A stretch of DNA of 61,465 nucleotides, taken from the NCBI RefSeq assembly GCF_013032445.1, contig NZ_WQCA01000018.1, positions 1 through 61,465 of the forward strand. The letters run 5' to 3'. The notes beneath the pieces are model-generated. The model worked only from the letters and a program-made list of their open reading frames with translations, made no database searches and was not told the origin of the DNA. The position numbers and the translations under genes are program-made. The DNA is from Ruegeria arenilitoris (GTDB lineage: Bacteria; Pseudomonadota; Alphaproteobacteria; Rhodobacterales; Rhodobacteraceae). Positions within the stretch are counted from its first letter, which is position 1; each line of letters opens with the position of its first letter. Below, in pieces: positions 44,069-52,150 of the stretch.

Positions 44069-44095
44069 AAAGCCGCTGCACGGGGCAGCGGCTTT
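44069..44095 (-). terminator. Terminator of cycM
   Basis: A perfect 11-bp stem AAAGCCGCTGC/GCAGCGGCTTT is followed on the minus strand by ATTTTTGTTT. It lies 27 bases past the cycM stop and upstream of yejA, separating the two transcripts. Confidence 0.92.
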
Positions 44096-44121
44096 GAAAT
44101 TCAGTGCGGTTGATCAAAGGA

Positions 44122-44631
44122 TCAGTTGCCGATGGTCTGCAGGTAAGCAATCAGATCGGCGCGCTCCTGCGGTTTTTTCAAACCCGCAAAGCTCATGGAG
44201 GTACCCGAGATATAGGCGCTGGGGCGGGTCAGGAACGCATCCAGTGCTTCGGGCGTCCAGTTGCCGCCATGGGCCTGCATCGACGCTGAATAGCCTGTGA
44301 AACCCTTGGCCGATGCCACCGGACGATCCACAATCGCGTACAGGTAGGGGCCAGTGCCGTTTGCGCCGTCTTCCAGCTTGTGGCAAGCCGTGCACTTGCG
44401 GAATACTTTTGCGCCCTTGTCCGGGTCGGCGGCGGCCAGCATGTCTTCGAATACCACCTCTTCACCGTCGGCGCTTTCACCCGCGCTTTCGGTTTCGATG
44501 ATGTAAGAGGCGGTCTCGCCATGCCCATCGGCATGGTACAGCGCCTCGGCGCCCCATTTGGCCAGAAGCAACACCAGGAAGGTGCCAAACAGGCCTGCGG
44601 CGGCCTTGGTAACTGTCATCGTGTCGAACAT
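44122..44631 (-). CDS. cycM: Membrane-anchored c-type cytochrome (CycM / cytochrome c552 type)
   Basis: The 169-residue protein starts MFDTMTVTKAAAGLFGTFLV, an uncleaved N-terminal anchor as in Paracoccus CycM, which passes electrons from the bc1 complex to terminal oxidases. One haem site CTACH follows the acidic linker, and the distal Met is in SGTSMSFAGL. Readings that begin farther upstream run through the divergent pheA start and are rejected. It is divergent from pheA. Confidence 0.92.
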   Translation of the reverse strand: MFDTMTVTKAAAGLFGTFLVLLLAKWGAEALYHADGHGETASYIIETESAGESADGEEVVFEDMLAAADPDKGAKVFRKCTACHKLEDGANGTGPYLYAIVDRPVASAKGFTGYSASMQAHGGNWTPEALDAFLTRPSAYISGTSMSFAGLKKPQERADLIAYLQTIGN

Positions 44632-44750
44632 TGATCGCGTGTCCATTTCAGCTGTCTGCGGGGTGTCTAAGGCTTCCCCTCGCAAGAGGCAAGGTATAGA
44701 CACCGCGACTAAACGCCCAATTCTGGAACTTGTTGCACGGAATCGATCAA

Positions 44751-45584
44751 ATGACCAATCGTATCGCATTTCAGGGAGAACCCGGTGCCTATAGTCACGA
44801 GGCCTGCCGCAATGCACGCCCCGATATGGAGGCCCTGCCCTGCCGCACGTTTGAGGATGTGATCGAATCGGTTCGCTCAGGCGAAGCGGATCTGGCGATG
44901 CTGCCGGTTGAAAACACGACCTATGGCCGGGTGGCCGACATTCACCGGCTGCTACCGCATAGCGGGTTGCATATTATTGATGAAGCCTTCGTGCGCGTGC
45001 ACATCAACCTGCTGGCGGTGCCCGGTGCGACTCTGGCCGATATCACCGAGGCCCATTCGCATCTGGTCCTGCTGCCGCAATGTGCCGGGTTTCTTAAAGA
45101 ACACAACATACGTGGCCGCGTCAGCCCCGACAACGCCCGCGCCGCACGAGAAGTTTCAGAACAGGGTGATCTGTATTCGGCGGCACTGGCGAGTGAACTG
45201 GCCGGGGAAATCTATGGGCTGAATGTTCTGGCCCGCCACATCGAAGATCAGGACAACAACACTACCCGCTTTCTGGTCATGTCGCGCCAGTCGGACCTGT
45301 CACGGCGCGGACCGCATGGCATGATCACCAGTTTCGTCTTTCAGGTCCGCAACATACCGGCGGCGCTATACAAGGCGTTGGGTGGTTTTGCTACAAACGG
45401 CATCAACATGACCAAGCTGGAAAGCTATATGGTCGATGGCTCGTTCACCGCGACGCAGTTTTACGCCGATATCGTGGGGCACCCAGACGACCACAATGTG
45501 CAATTGGCGATGGACGAGCTTGAGCACTTCACCACTAACGTCGAGGTGCTGGGCGTCTATCCTGCGGCCCACCCTCGCGGCTAA
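44751..45584 (+). CDS. pheA: Prephenate dehydratase
   Basis: The 277-residue protein converts prephenate to phenylpyruvate for phenylalanine synthesis. MTNRIAFQGEPGAYSHEAC is the usual start. The catalytic NNTTRFLV stretch lies near residue 170, and a C-terminal ACT domain (TSFVFQVRNIPAALYKALGG, then ESYMVDGSFTATQF) gives phenylalanine feedback. No chorismate mutase domain is present, so it is the monofunctional type. Confidence 0.95.
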   Translation: MTNRIAFQGEPGAYSHEACRNARPDMEALPCRTFEDVIESVRSGEADLAMLPVENTTYGRVADIHRLLPHSGLHIIDEAFVRVHINLLAVPGATLADITEAHSHLVLLPQCAGFLKEHNIRGRVSPDNARAAREVSEQGDLYSAALASELAGEIYGLNVLARHIEDQDNNTTRFLVMSRQSDLSRRGPHGMITSFVFQVRNIPAALYKALGGFATNGINMTKLESYMVDGSFTATQFYADIVGHPDDHNVQLAMDELEHFTTNVEVLGVYPAAHPRG

Positions 45585-45596
45585 ACGTTTTGGTCG

Positions 45597-46061
45597 TTAC
45601 ACGGCGAATTTCTTGGAAACAGTGCCTGCGGACTGCCGATAGTCGACGAACCCCATCGCCTCATAGTAGGCCAGACCCTCGGCATTCCTGGCACCGATAG
45701 TTGCATCGATATGTGAAAGCCCTGCGGCCAGTGTCGCCAATAGCGTTTCCCGAAACAGGGCCCGCCCGATCCCCAAACGTGCCGCTGACGGGCGAATATG
45801 CGTCCCAATGACACCCCAGCCGACGGATACGCCATAGGGATTTCTTTCAACCGCCCGTTTAAGCGATTGAAGCCCTACCAATTGTGCATTCAGAACCGCC
45901 ACTGTGCATCGAATGCTATCTGGGTCAGCGATATAATTCGCCCTAACAAAATCCACATCGCTAGGCCGTGTGCGTTTTCCAGCGACTGTTAGCTCTTCCA
46001 GCACCTCAGAAAGGGCTTCGGCATCACTCAAAACGGCCTTTCGAATAACCAGATTTTCCAT
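45597..46061 (-). CDS. GNAT-family N-acetyltransferase
   Basis: The 154-residue protein has the GNAT pattern: N-terminal IRKAVLSDAEALSEVL, acetyl-CoA loop RPSAARLGIGRALFRETLLA (an R-x-x-G-I-G-like variant), and NAEGLAYYEAMGFVDYR at the C-terminus. The substrate is unknown. It is convergent with pheA, 12 bases apart. Confidence 0.85.
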   Translation of the reverse strand: MENLVIRKAVLSDAEALSEVLEELTVAGKRTRPSDVDFVRANYIADPDSIRCTVAVLNAQLVGLQSLKRAVERNPYGVSVGWGVIGTHIRPSAARLGIGRALFRETLLATLAAGLSHIDATIGARNAEGLAYYEAMGFVDYRQSAGTVSKKFAV

Positions 46062-46093
46062 CCTGATCCACTTACTCTGAACCCGTAGACCAT

Positions 46094-46561
46094 TCAGCTC
46101 CCATGCAAATGGCGCTCTTCCATTTCCCGGGCAAATTCGCTGAGACGCAGCTGAAACTGCCGCCGGAACCGTGACTGGCCCAGCCGCAGAGACTGCAGCA
46201 ACAGCCGCGCCGGCAGTGATCTGGCGGCCAGCGACATGTCAATGCTCAGGCGTGTGCGGCGTTGCGACAGAGCGAGGAATTCAACGATTGTCACCCCGTT
46301 CATACCTTTGCTGATCGCTTCGAACCGCAACAGAGACGGCGGGTCGCATTCGGCCATTTCAATCGCGATGTGGCGAGGCTTGCCGCGCAGTTTGAATACA
46401 GTTTCCCACTGCGTACCGGGCACCACCCCCATGTGACCCGACAAACGCCGTACTTCGACCCCGCGACGCATCGCCATACGTTCGAACCGCTCAAAATCGG
46501 CGACCATCTCGAATACTACGTTGATAGGAGCTTCGATATCTTCGCGCGCTGTAAACTGCAT
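46094..46561 (-). CDS. SRPBCC-family protein
   Basis: The 155-residue protein has the START/Bet v1-like pattern: AREDIEAPINVVFEMVADFERFE at the N-terminus, a central beta sheet and a long C-terminal helix. Such folds bind hydrophobic ligands or act as coenzyme Q carriers, but nothing here specifies which. It is on the minus strand between nudC and the GNAT gene, probably one transcript. Confidence 0.78.
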   Translation of the reverse strand: MQFTAREDIEAPINVVFEMVADFERFERMAMRRGVEVRRLSGHMGVVPGTQWETVFKLRGKPRHIAIEMAECDPPSLLRFEAISKGMNGVTIVEFLALSQRRTRLSIDMSLAARSLPARLLLQSLRLGQSRFRRQFQLRLSEFAREMEERHLHGS

Positions 46562-46600
46562 GACTGTTTGTGGTTCTCTTCGCTATGGGCTCAGTATCTG

Positions 46601-47581
46601 TCAGTCCAGCGTATCCGCAAGCCAGTTTTGCAATAGAAAATGCGCAATGGCCCCTTTACGGGCTGGCAACAGCTTCGGATGTTCTCCCGCAAAAGCCTGC
46701 ATCATTTCGGGCTTGCTAACCCACATGGCGTCTTCGATTTCCACCGGATCGATGGTGATCTCGCGCGACAGCGCCTCACCGGCGCAGCCAAACATAAGCG
46801 AGGCCGGAAACGGCCAAGGCTGGCTGGACAGGTAACTGACCGCACCAACGGGCACACCTGCTTCTTCCATAACTTCGCGCCGAACCGCGGCTTCCAACGT
46901 TTCTCCGGGCTCAACAAAACCGGCCAGCAACGAGTACATCCCCTCGGGCCAGCCCGGCGACCGCCCCATCAGCACCGAATCCCCGTGTGTTATCAGCATA
47001 ATGACCACTGGATCGGTGCGGGGAAAATGCTGCCCTCCACAAGACGGGCAACTGCGCTGCCACCCGGCCTGCGAGACCTCGCTGGCAGCGCCGCAGCGCG
47101 CGCAGAAGCGATGGGTTTCGTGCCATCCGATCACCGCTTTGGCCGCCGCAGCCAGTTCCGCATCGCGGGCGGACAAGCGGGTCATGATACGACGCAGCTC
47201 GGCAAAGACATGGCCTTGCGGCAGATCTGGATGTTGCTGTTCGGACGGATCTACAAACGCCCCCACCTGCGACATGTCCAACCCTTCGGGTGACCAGTTC
47301 GAGATATCCAGCGCAAAGACAGGATCATCGTCCGAAAGACCCAGGAAAACAGGTTCTTCAATACTGCCGCCCGGACCGTTTTCAACCAGCCCGTGAGTCA
47401 TGGGGATCAGGCCCAGCCGATCCAGCCCCTCGCCCTGAACCAGCGGTTTGCCGCGCCACAGCAGCAGGCACGACGCCTGCGGGTGGGCACGCATCTGCGC
47501 AAGCTGATCAGCATCCCCCCGGATATGCGCTGCGCGATCAAGGCCCGAGCCGCCAAACGTCACGAGTTCTGCGTGTTTCAT
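46601..47581 (-). CDS. nudC: NAD+ diphosphatase / RNA decapping Nudix hydrolase NudC
   Basis: The 326-residue protein has the NudC zinc ribbon (C160, C163, C178, C181), the Nudix box at about 221-243 (GFVEPGETLEAAVRREVMEE), and the NudC-specific SQPWPFP at 253-259. It hydrolyses NAD(H) to NMN(H) and AMP and can remove NAD caps from RNA. Of two adjacent ATGs I choose the second, which has AAGGA six bases upstream. Confidence 0.93.
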   Translation of the reverse strand: MKHAELVTFGGSGLDRAAHIRGDADQLAQMRAHPQASCLLLWRGKPLVQGEGLDRLGLIPMTHGLVENGPGGSIEEPVFLGLSDDDPVFALDISNWSPEGLDMSQVGAFVDPSEQQHPDLPQGHVFAELRRIMTRLSARDAELAAAAKAVIGWHETHRFCARCGAASEVSQAGWQRSCPSCGGQHFPRTDPVVIMLITHGDSVLMGRSPGWPEGMYSLLAGFVEPGETLEAAVRREVMEEAGVPVGAVSYLSSQPWPFPASLMFGCAGEALSREITIDPVEIEDAMWVSKPEMMQAFAGEHPKLLPARKGAIAHFLLQNWLADTLD

Positions 47582-47707
47582 CATAGTTCCTTTGGATCGT
47601 CGGCAAAGGGCTGCCACGGCTGCACAGCTGTTGCAATGGCAATTTCCAACATCCGAAACCTGAGGTCGTCAAATGACCGCAGGCAAGCCATACAAGTTGC
47701 ATCCAAT

Positions 47708-49636
47708 ATGTTTTTTAGAGAAGTTAAATTACATATAGCTGCCAAAAGTAGAAATTTGACTCACTCTGCTCCCCCATCCGTCACCGAATTGAAGATACGG
47801 ATTCTGGCAACCTCCGATCTGCATATGAATCTGAACGGCTTCGATTACCATTCAGACGCCCCCGAGCCCACAATCGGGTTCACACGCACAGCCACCCTGA
47901 TTCGGGACGCACGGGCCGAAGCAGAAGAGGAGGGCGCCCTTGTTTTGCTGTTCGATAACGGAGATTCCTTGCAAGGCACTCCGATCGGGGAATGGGCGGT
48001 TGAACGGTCCAATGCGCCGCATATCCTGATGCGGGCCTTTGGCAATCTGGGCTATGACGCCATAGGTTTAGGCAACCATGATTTCGACTTTGGACTGGAA
48101 GTTCTGGATCATATTCTGGCCGACTCACCCTGCCCGGTGGTGTGCAGCAACGTACACCGACAGGATGCCGATCCTTTGTGGCAAAGCCGCGCGATCCTGA
48201 CCCGCCCGGTCCGCTCCCATGACCAACAGGTCTCTCTCAAGATCGGGATTTTCTCGGTTCTTCCACCGCAAACCGTCCAATGGGAGGCGCACCGGCTTCA
48301 GAACAAAGTCATCATAGACGACATCCTGACCTGTGCGGGCAGAATGGTGCAGGACTTGCAGGCGGAAAACTGCGATCTGATCATTGCCCTCGCGCATACA
48401 GGATTGGGGTCACCCAATGCGGAACCTGAAATGGAAAACGCGATCATACCGATGGCCGCCATTGACGGAATCGACGCCCTGATCGCCGGACATTCCCACC
48501 TGACGCTGCCCGGCCCCGCGCATGAGGGGCTGGATCATGTTGAGGCCACCCTGGGAAAGGTACATGGGAAGCCGGTGGTCATGCCGGGCGCGGCAGGGTC
48601 AAATCTGGGGTTAATAGATCTGAAACTCCAAAAGGCGAATGACGGCAAGTGGACAATTCAGGACCAAAGCACCGAATTGCGCTCGGTTTGCCCGACCCGG
48701 CTTGACGGCACGGCCGAGCCGGTTTCGGAAAACCCCGATTTGTTCAACCTATTCTCCAAATGCCATTCGGAAACCCGAAACCGCACGGCACAACCGGTGG
48801 GACGGACCAACCAGCATCTTCACAGCTATTTCAGCTTTTGCGCTCCGGATAGAGGGCTTGTTCTTGCCGCAGCGGCGCAGGCGGCGGCCCTGCGCTTGTA
48901 TTTGCAGGGAACGCCCATGGCAGAGCTGCCCCTTCTGTCCGCGGTGGCCCCTTCAAAATTCGGAGGGCGCGCCGGGCCACGTTTTTTTACAGATGTACCT
49001 CCCGGTCAGGTCTTCCTGCGCCATATCAGTGATCTGTACATATTTCCCAACGAATTACAGGCCGTTGTCGTCGATGGAACGCAAATCGGCGATTGGCTCG
49101 AAATGTCGGCAGGCGTTTTCAACCAGTTAAAACCAGACTGCGAAATCGATCTGGTCGATCCAAGTCGCGCAGGGCATAATTTCGATGTTCTGCAGGGGCT
49201 GAGCTATCAGATCGACCTATCGCAGCCTGCGCGCTTTGATGCTGCTGGTCATGTGACCAACCCCGCACATCGCCGCATTCGCGATATCCGATTCGAGGGG
49301 TATCCTGTGGTCTCTGATCAACGCTTTGTTGTCGCCCTCAACAACTATCGCGCCAATGGGGGCGGGCATTTCCCTTTCATCGACCGTGCCAAACCGATCC
49401 CGCTGCCTGCCCGACCCATCCAGCAGATACTGCAGGACTATGTCTCGGGCATTCTGCCCCGGGACCCATTGGAAAATGCGCCCCACCCCTTTCACTTTGC
49501 CCCACTGCCCGGGGCGACAGCTTTGCTCAGAACCGGTTCGAAAGCCCGGGATCACCTGGCCGAACTTGAGGAATACAACCCTCAACTGGTCGGAGAAGAT
49601 GATAAGGGCTTTTTGCTGATCCGTTTGGCGCTCTGA
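47708..49636 (+). CDS. 5'-nucleotidase / 2',3'-cyclic phosphodiesterase family protein
   Basis: The roughly 642-residue protein belongs to the UshA/CpdB superfamily. Metallophosphatase motifs are ATSDLHMN, DNGDSLQG, GNHDFDFG, AHTG and GHSH, followed by the C-terminal 5'-nucleotidase domain (NNYRANGGGHFPF). Relatives are usually periplasmic, but no signal peptide is visible from any plausible start. The start is uncertain: ATG at 47708 lacks a good ribosome site, and a TTG at 47789 (giving MKIRILATSDLHMN) is an alternative. The 5' region is AT-rich. It is divergent from nudC. Confidence 0.82.
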   Translation: MFFREVKLHIAAKSRNLTHSAPPSVTELKIRILATSDLHMNLNGFDYHSDAPEPTIGFTRTATLIRDARAEAEEEGALVLLFDNGDSLQGTPIGEWAVERSNAPHILMRAFGNLGYDAIGLGNHDFDFGLEVLDHILADSPCPVVCSNVHRQDADPLWQSRAILTRPVRSHDQQVSLKIGIFSVLPPQTVQWEAHRLQNKVIIDDILTCAGRMVQDLQAENCDLIIALAHTGLGSPNAEPEMENAIIPMAAIDGIDALIAGHSHLTLPGPAHEGLDHVEATLGKVHGKPVVMPGAAGSNLGLIDLKLQKANDGKWTIQDQSTELRSVCPTRLDGTAEPVSENPDLFNLFSKCHSETRNRTAQPVGRTNQHLHSYFSFCAPDRGLVLAAAAQAAALRLYLQGTPMAELPLLSAVAPSKFGGRAGPRFFTDVPPGQVFLRHISDLYIFPNELQAVVVDGTQIGDWLEMSAGVFNQLKPDCEIDLVDPSRAGHNFDVLQGLSYQIDLSQPARFDAAGHVTNPAHRRIRDIRFEGYPVVSDQRFVVALNNYRANGGGHFPFIDRAKPIPLPARPIQQILQDYVSGILPRDPLENAPHPFHFAPLPGATALLRTGSKARDHLAELEEYNPQLVGEDDKGFLLIRLAL

Positions 49637-49676
49637 CGGGTTGTCTTTTCCGCGCCTGTTGCCTATATCGACCGTT

Positions 49677-49770
49677 GAGAGGTTGGCGCGGGCGAGCGCC
49701 TCGCCAACCTGGTCAGGTCCGGAAGGAAGCAGCCACAACGAGCCCCGCTTGGGTCGATGTCCAACCTCTC
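49677..49770 (+). ncRNA. ffs: Signal recognition particle 4.5S RNA
   Basis: The apical domain GTCAGGTCCGGAAGGAAGC is the universal SRP RNA core that binds Ffh. The ends GAGAGGTTGG (49677) and CCAACCTCTC (to 49770) pair to close the hairpin, giving about 94 nt. With Ffh it targets inner-membrane proteins to FtsY and SecYEG. It is free-standing between the nucleotidase and an alpha/beta hydrolase gene. Confidence 0.95.
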
Positions 49771-49804
49771 ACTTCTTCCCGATAGAGAATGTAGACCGGC
49801 AGTG

Positions 49805-50662
49805 TTATGCGATCAGCCGGGGCCAGACGGCGGCGCTGCGGCGGGCGAAGGCACCGATATGCCCAACTTCCGACAGGCCAAATTCACCGGGTGAAAGCAG
49901 GTTGCGGCGTGCATGCGGCCCGTACAGATCAGCCAACCGCCAAACCGCTGCGGGCGGGACAAGATCGTCATCTTCGAAAGTGAACAGATCCACGGGCGTC
50001 TCTGACTGGGCCCAGCGCGCCTCGGGCAGGCTCACCCCAATTTCGGGCAGGTAGTTGCCCGGCGCGGTGCACCACCGACGCCACTGCCAATAGACACTTG
50101 CGGGCAGGTTCGCCCCGAACCCCAACGCTTTGCCCGGAAGATATCCCAAGGTTTTCACCGCCAAGGGCGCGTGGCCGTACCAAAACAGCAAAGCCAGCGC
50201 ACGGTAGGGCCAGGGGTGATCCGACACCGTCACCGGGCCGGCGCAGACACAAATCATGCGATCGATCTGATCGATGTCCGGCTGAATTGGCCCAAGCATT
50301 CCACCAACGGAATGGCCTATGCTCCACTGCTGCGCGCCGGGGAACCTGCGGCGCATCTCAGCCCGGGCCGCAGGCATGTCGATCAAGGCCCAATCCGCCA
50401 TCTTGACCCGCGATGCTTTCAGCGATCCGTTCAGAGAATGGCCAAAATCGCTGTAGTCATAGGTCAGGCAGGCCATCTCCTGTTCGGCAGCCAGCCAGCG
50501 GGCAAAATGCTGGTAGTAATCTCTCGGCACACCGGTGGCGCTGTGAATGGCCACCGCCACCCGGGGCGCAGAGGCTGGCAGATACAGGCGCGCAGACAAG
50601 GTGCCTGTGCCGGACGGAAACTGGAAATCTTCGGTCGATACGGTCTGTGTAGTGTCCAGCAT
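49805..50662 (-). CDS. Alpha/beta hydrolase
   Basis: The 285-residue protein has the nucleophile elbow GHSVGG with Ser118 and the typical strand pattern around residues 36-70 (RVAVAIHSATGVPRDYYQHF). The acid is probably in FEDDDLVPP and the His near EVGHIGAF. The start at 50662 is chosen because GGAG lies eight bases before it; the long upstream reading crosses the riboswitch region and is rejected. The substrate is unknown. Confidence 0.85.
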   Translation of the reverse strand: MLDTTQTVSTEDFQFPSGTGTLSARLYLPASAPRVAVAIHSATGVPRDYYQHFARWLAAEQEMACLTYDYSDFGHSLNGSLKASRVKMADWALIDMPAARAEMRRRFPGAQQWSIGHSVGGMLGPIQPDIDQIDRMICVCAGPVTVSDHPWPYRALALLFWYGHAPLAVKTLGYLPGKALGFGANLPASVYWQWRRWCTAPGNYLPEIGVSLPEARWAQSETPVDLFTFEDDDLVPPAAVWRLADLYGPHARRNLLSPGEFGLSEVGHIGAFARRSAAVWPRLIA

Positions 50663-50817
50663 GGTACGGGCTCCGGGCATTGAACCGATTGGTTCACTTT
50701 CTACAGTCCTCCGTGTTTGCCGCCACAAGTCAACAGTGGCCGTGCATGACCACACGTCCACCTGACCGCGCAAATTGCCCGCTTGACTCGTGCCGCCCAC
50801 ACCCGCTAGCGATGACG

Positions 50818-51011
50818 TGATGGTTCTCGACCCCGATCCCGGGGCGGGATGAAAAGGGAACACGGTGCGGTTCTGCCTGGCTATGCCAGATTGAACCAAG
50901 GCCGCGACTGCCCCCGCAACTGTAAGCGGTGAGCAATGCCGAAACACCACTGGCCGAATGGCTGGGAAGGTCGGCAAAGCGATGACCCGCAAGTCAGGAG
51001 ACCTGCCATCA
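50818..51011 (+). promoter_or_regulatory. Cobalamin (adenosylcobalamin) riboswitch aptamer
   Basis: The B12 box AGTCAGGAGACCTGCC is at 50992-51007. The closing P1 stem is TGATGG (50818-50823) with CCATCA (51006-51011). Inside are the expected GAAAAGGGAA, CCGCGACTGCCCCCGCAAC and GGGAAGG segments. It is followed by a 95-base expression platform and the Cys-rich gene at 51107, so B12 is expected to lower that gene's expression. The 155 bases between the hydrolase start (50662) and the aptamer show no gene. Confidence 0.93.
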
Positions 51012-51106
51012 AAGCAAAACCGAAACTCGGGCGGGGTGTCCGGGCAGGTCGTCAGTACGCTGTCACACCTGTTCTACGCCCCCGTCCTGCGCGCGGAGGG
51101 CGCACC

Positions 51107-51514
51107 ATGATCTGGAAGACAAAAACACACGAATTTTCGGCCACCGTGTGCCAACGCACCGGCAAGACCTGCCCGGCACTGGCACAGGTCGCGCGTGTCA
51201 TCACACAGGCGATTGAGACCGCCGCACCTGCCACAACACCAGATTTTCAGGTCGAAGGCAGCAGCGAACTGAGCCATTGCCCCGAAGGCTGCACCGCCCG
51301 CTTTCGTGCGCGACAGGATCAAATTCGGGTCTATTGCGGCGCGGAGCCGGATGTCTCTACCGATTCTCTTGATAGTTATGCAGACATGATGTTCACGGAT
51401 ACGTTCAGGTCTCTGCCCGCCGATGTCCTAGCTCACCCACCCTGCGCGATGCTTGAGGTTTCGACGCTGGCTCCAAGCCCGGTTGCACACCCAGAACAGC
51501 ACGCGGCGCTCTGA
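51107..51514 (+). CDS. Small Cys-rich protein under B12 riboswitch control
   Basis: The 135-residue protein starts at ATG 51107 with GGAGGG six bases upstream. Cysteines are at 15, 22, 58, 62, 77 and 113. The stretch HCPEGCTARFRARQDQIRVY followed by CG resembles, by eye, the C-terminal half of DUF1636-like thioredoxin-fold [2Fe-2S] proteins found near cobalamin genes, but the first Cys pair is spaced differently. No signal peptide is visible. It is the only gene downstream of the riboswitch; the next gene faces it one base away. A role in B12-related metal or cofactor supply is inferred. Confidence 0.72.
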   Translation: MIWKTKTHEFSATVCQRTGKTCPALAQVARVITQAIETAAPATTPDFQVEGSSELSHCPEGCTARFRARQDQIRVYCGAEPDVSTDSLDSYADMMFTDTFRSLPADVLAHPPCAMLEVSTLAPSPVAHPEQHAAL

Positions 51515-51515
51515 G

Positions 51516-52019
51516 TTAGCTGTCCCGTCGGGTGCTGGTCGCCTGCGCAGCCCAGTCAAACTGGCCGTAGGTCTCGACTGCACAGGGCCGCACGGCGCGC
51601 AGGCGTTTCAGCGCTGCCTCAGGGCGTTCGCCATGTTCGATCATAAGCCGCAGGGCAACCATCCCGGACCGACCGCAACCGCCCCGGCAATGCACCAGCA
51701 CGCGACCAGCGCCGGCCAGAATCTGTGCCGCCGCCGCGCTGACTTCGGGCCATGCGGCCTGAACCTCCGGCGGGGGCGCGCCAAAATCTGTGACCGGCAG
51801 ATGCGCCCAGCCGATTGCCGCGGCGCGCAGGTCATCGCCAAACCCGGCGGCGCCCTCCTGCAGCATCTCACCTTCGGTGGTCATGGAAATCACCAGATCG
51901 GGCTGCCAGTCGCGGATGATGTGGAAATCCTGCCTGTAATTACCGGCGCGCCCCGGCAATGGTGACAGGGAAACCGTACCGTTCCCCACCTGCACGGGAT
52001 GAATTGCAAACAGTTTCAC
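51516..52019 (-). CDS. Tyrosine/dual-specificity phosphatase-like protein
   Basis: The 167-residue protein carries the C-x5-R loop HCRGGCGRSGM, with nucleophile Cys111 and Arg117, and a plausible general acid Asp78 in PVTDFGAPP. It is a compact cytoplasmic member without extra domains. The substrate (protein, inositide or other) is unknown. It stops one base away from the convergent riboswitch-controlled gene. Confidence 0.85.
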   Translation of the reverse strand: MKLFAIHPVQVGNGTVSLSPLPGRAGNYRQDFHIIRDWQPDLVISMTTEGEMLQEGAAGFGDDLRAAAIGWAHLPVTDFGAPPPEVQAAWPEVSAAAAQILAGAGRVLVHCRGGCGRSGMVALRLMIEHGERPEAALKRLRAVRPCAVETYGQFDWAAQATSTRRDS

Positions 52020-52150
52020 CAGATGCCCCCTCTTGATACGCGCTTACGGTACATAAACTGCGACGCAAACGGAAATTCGCCAAGGGGGATGTGGACGCGG
52101 GCGGCGGGGGGCTCTACGCTGCATCGGAACCCGAATCCGACAGAGCAGAC

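Noticed and set aside
50936..51106. Upstream extension of the riboswitch-controlled gene
   Set aside because: It would run through the B12 aptamer; the ATG at 51107 has a strong ribosome site.
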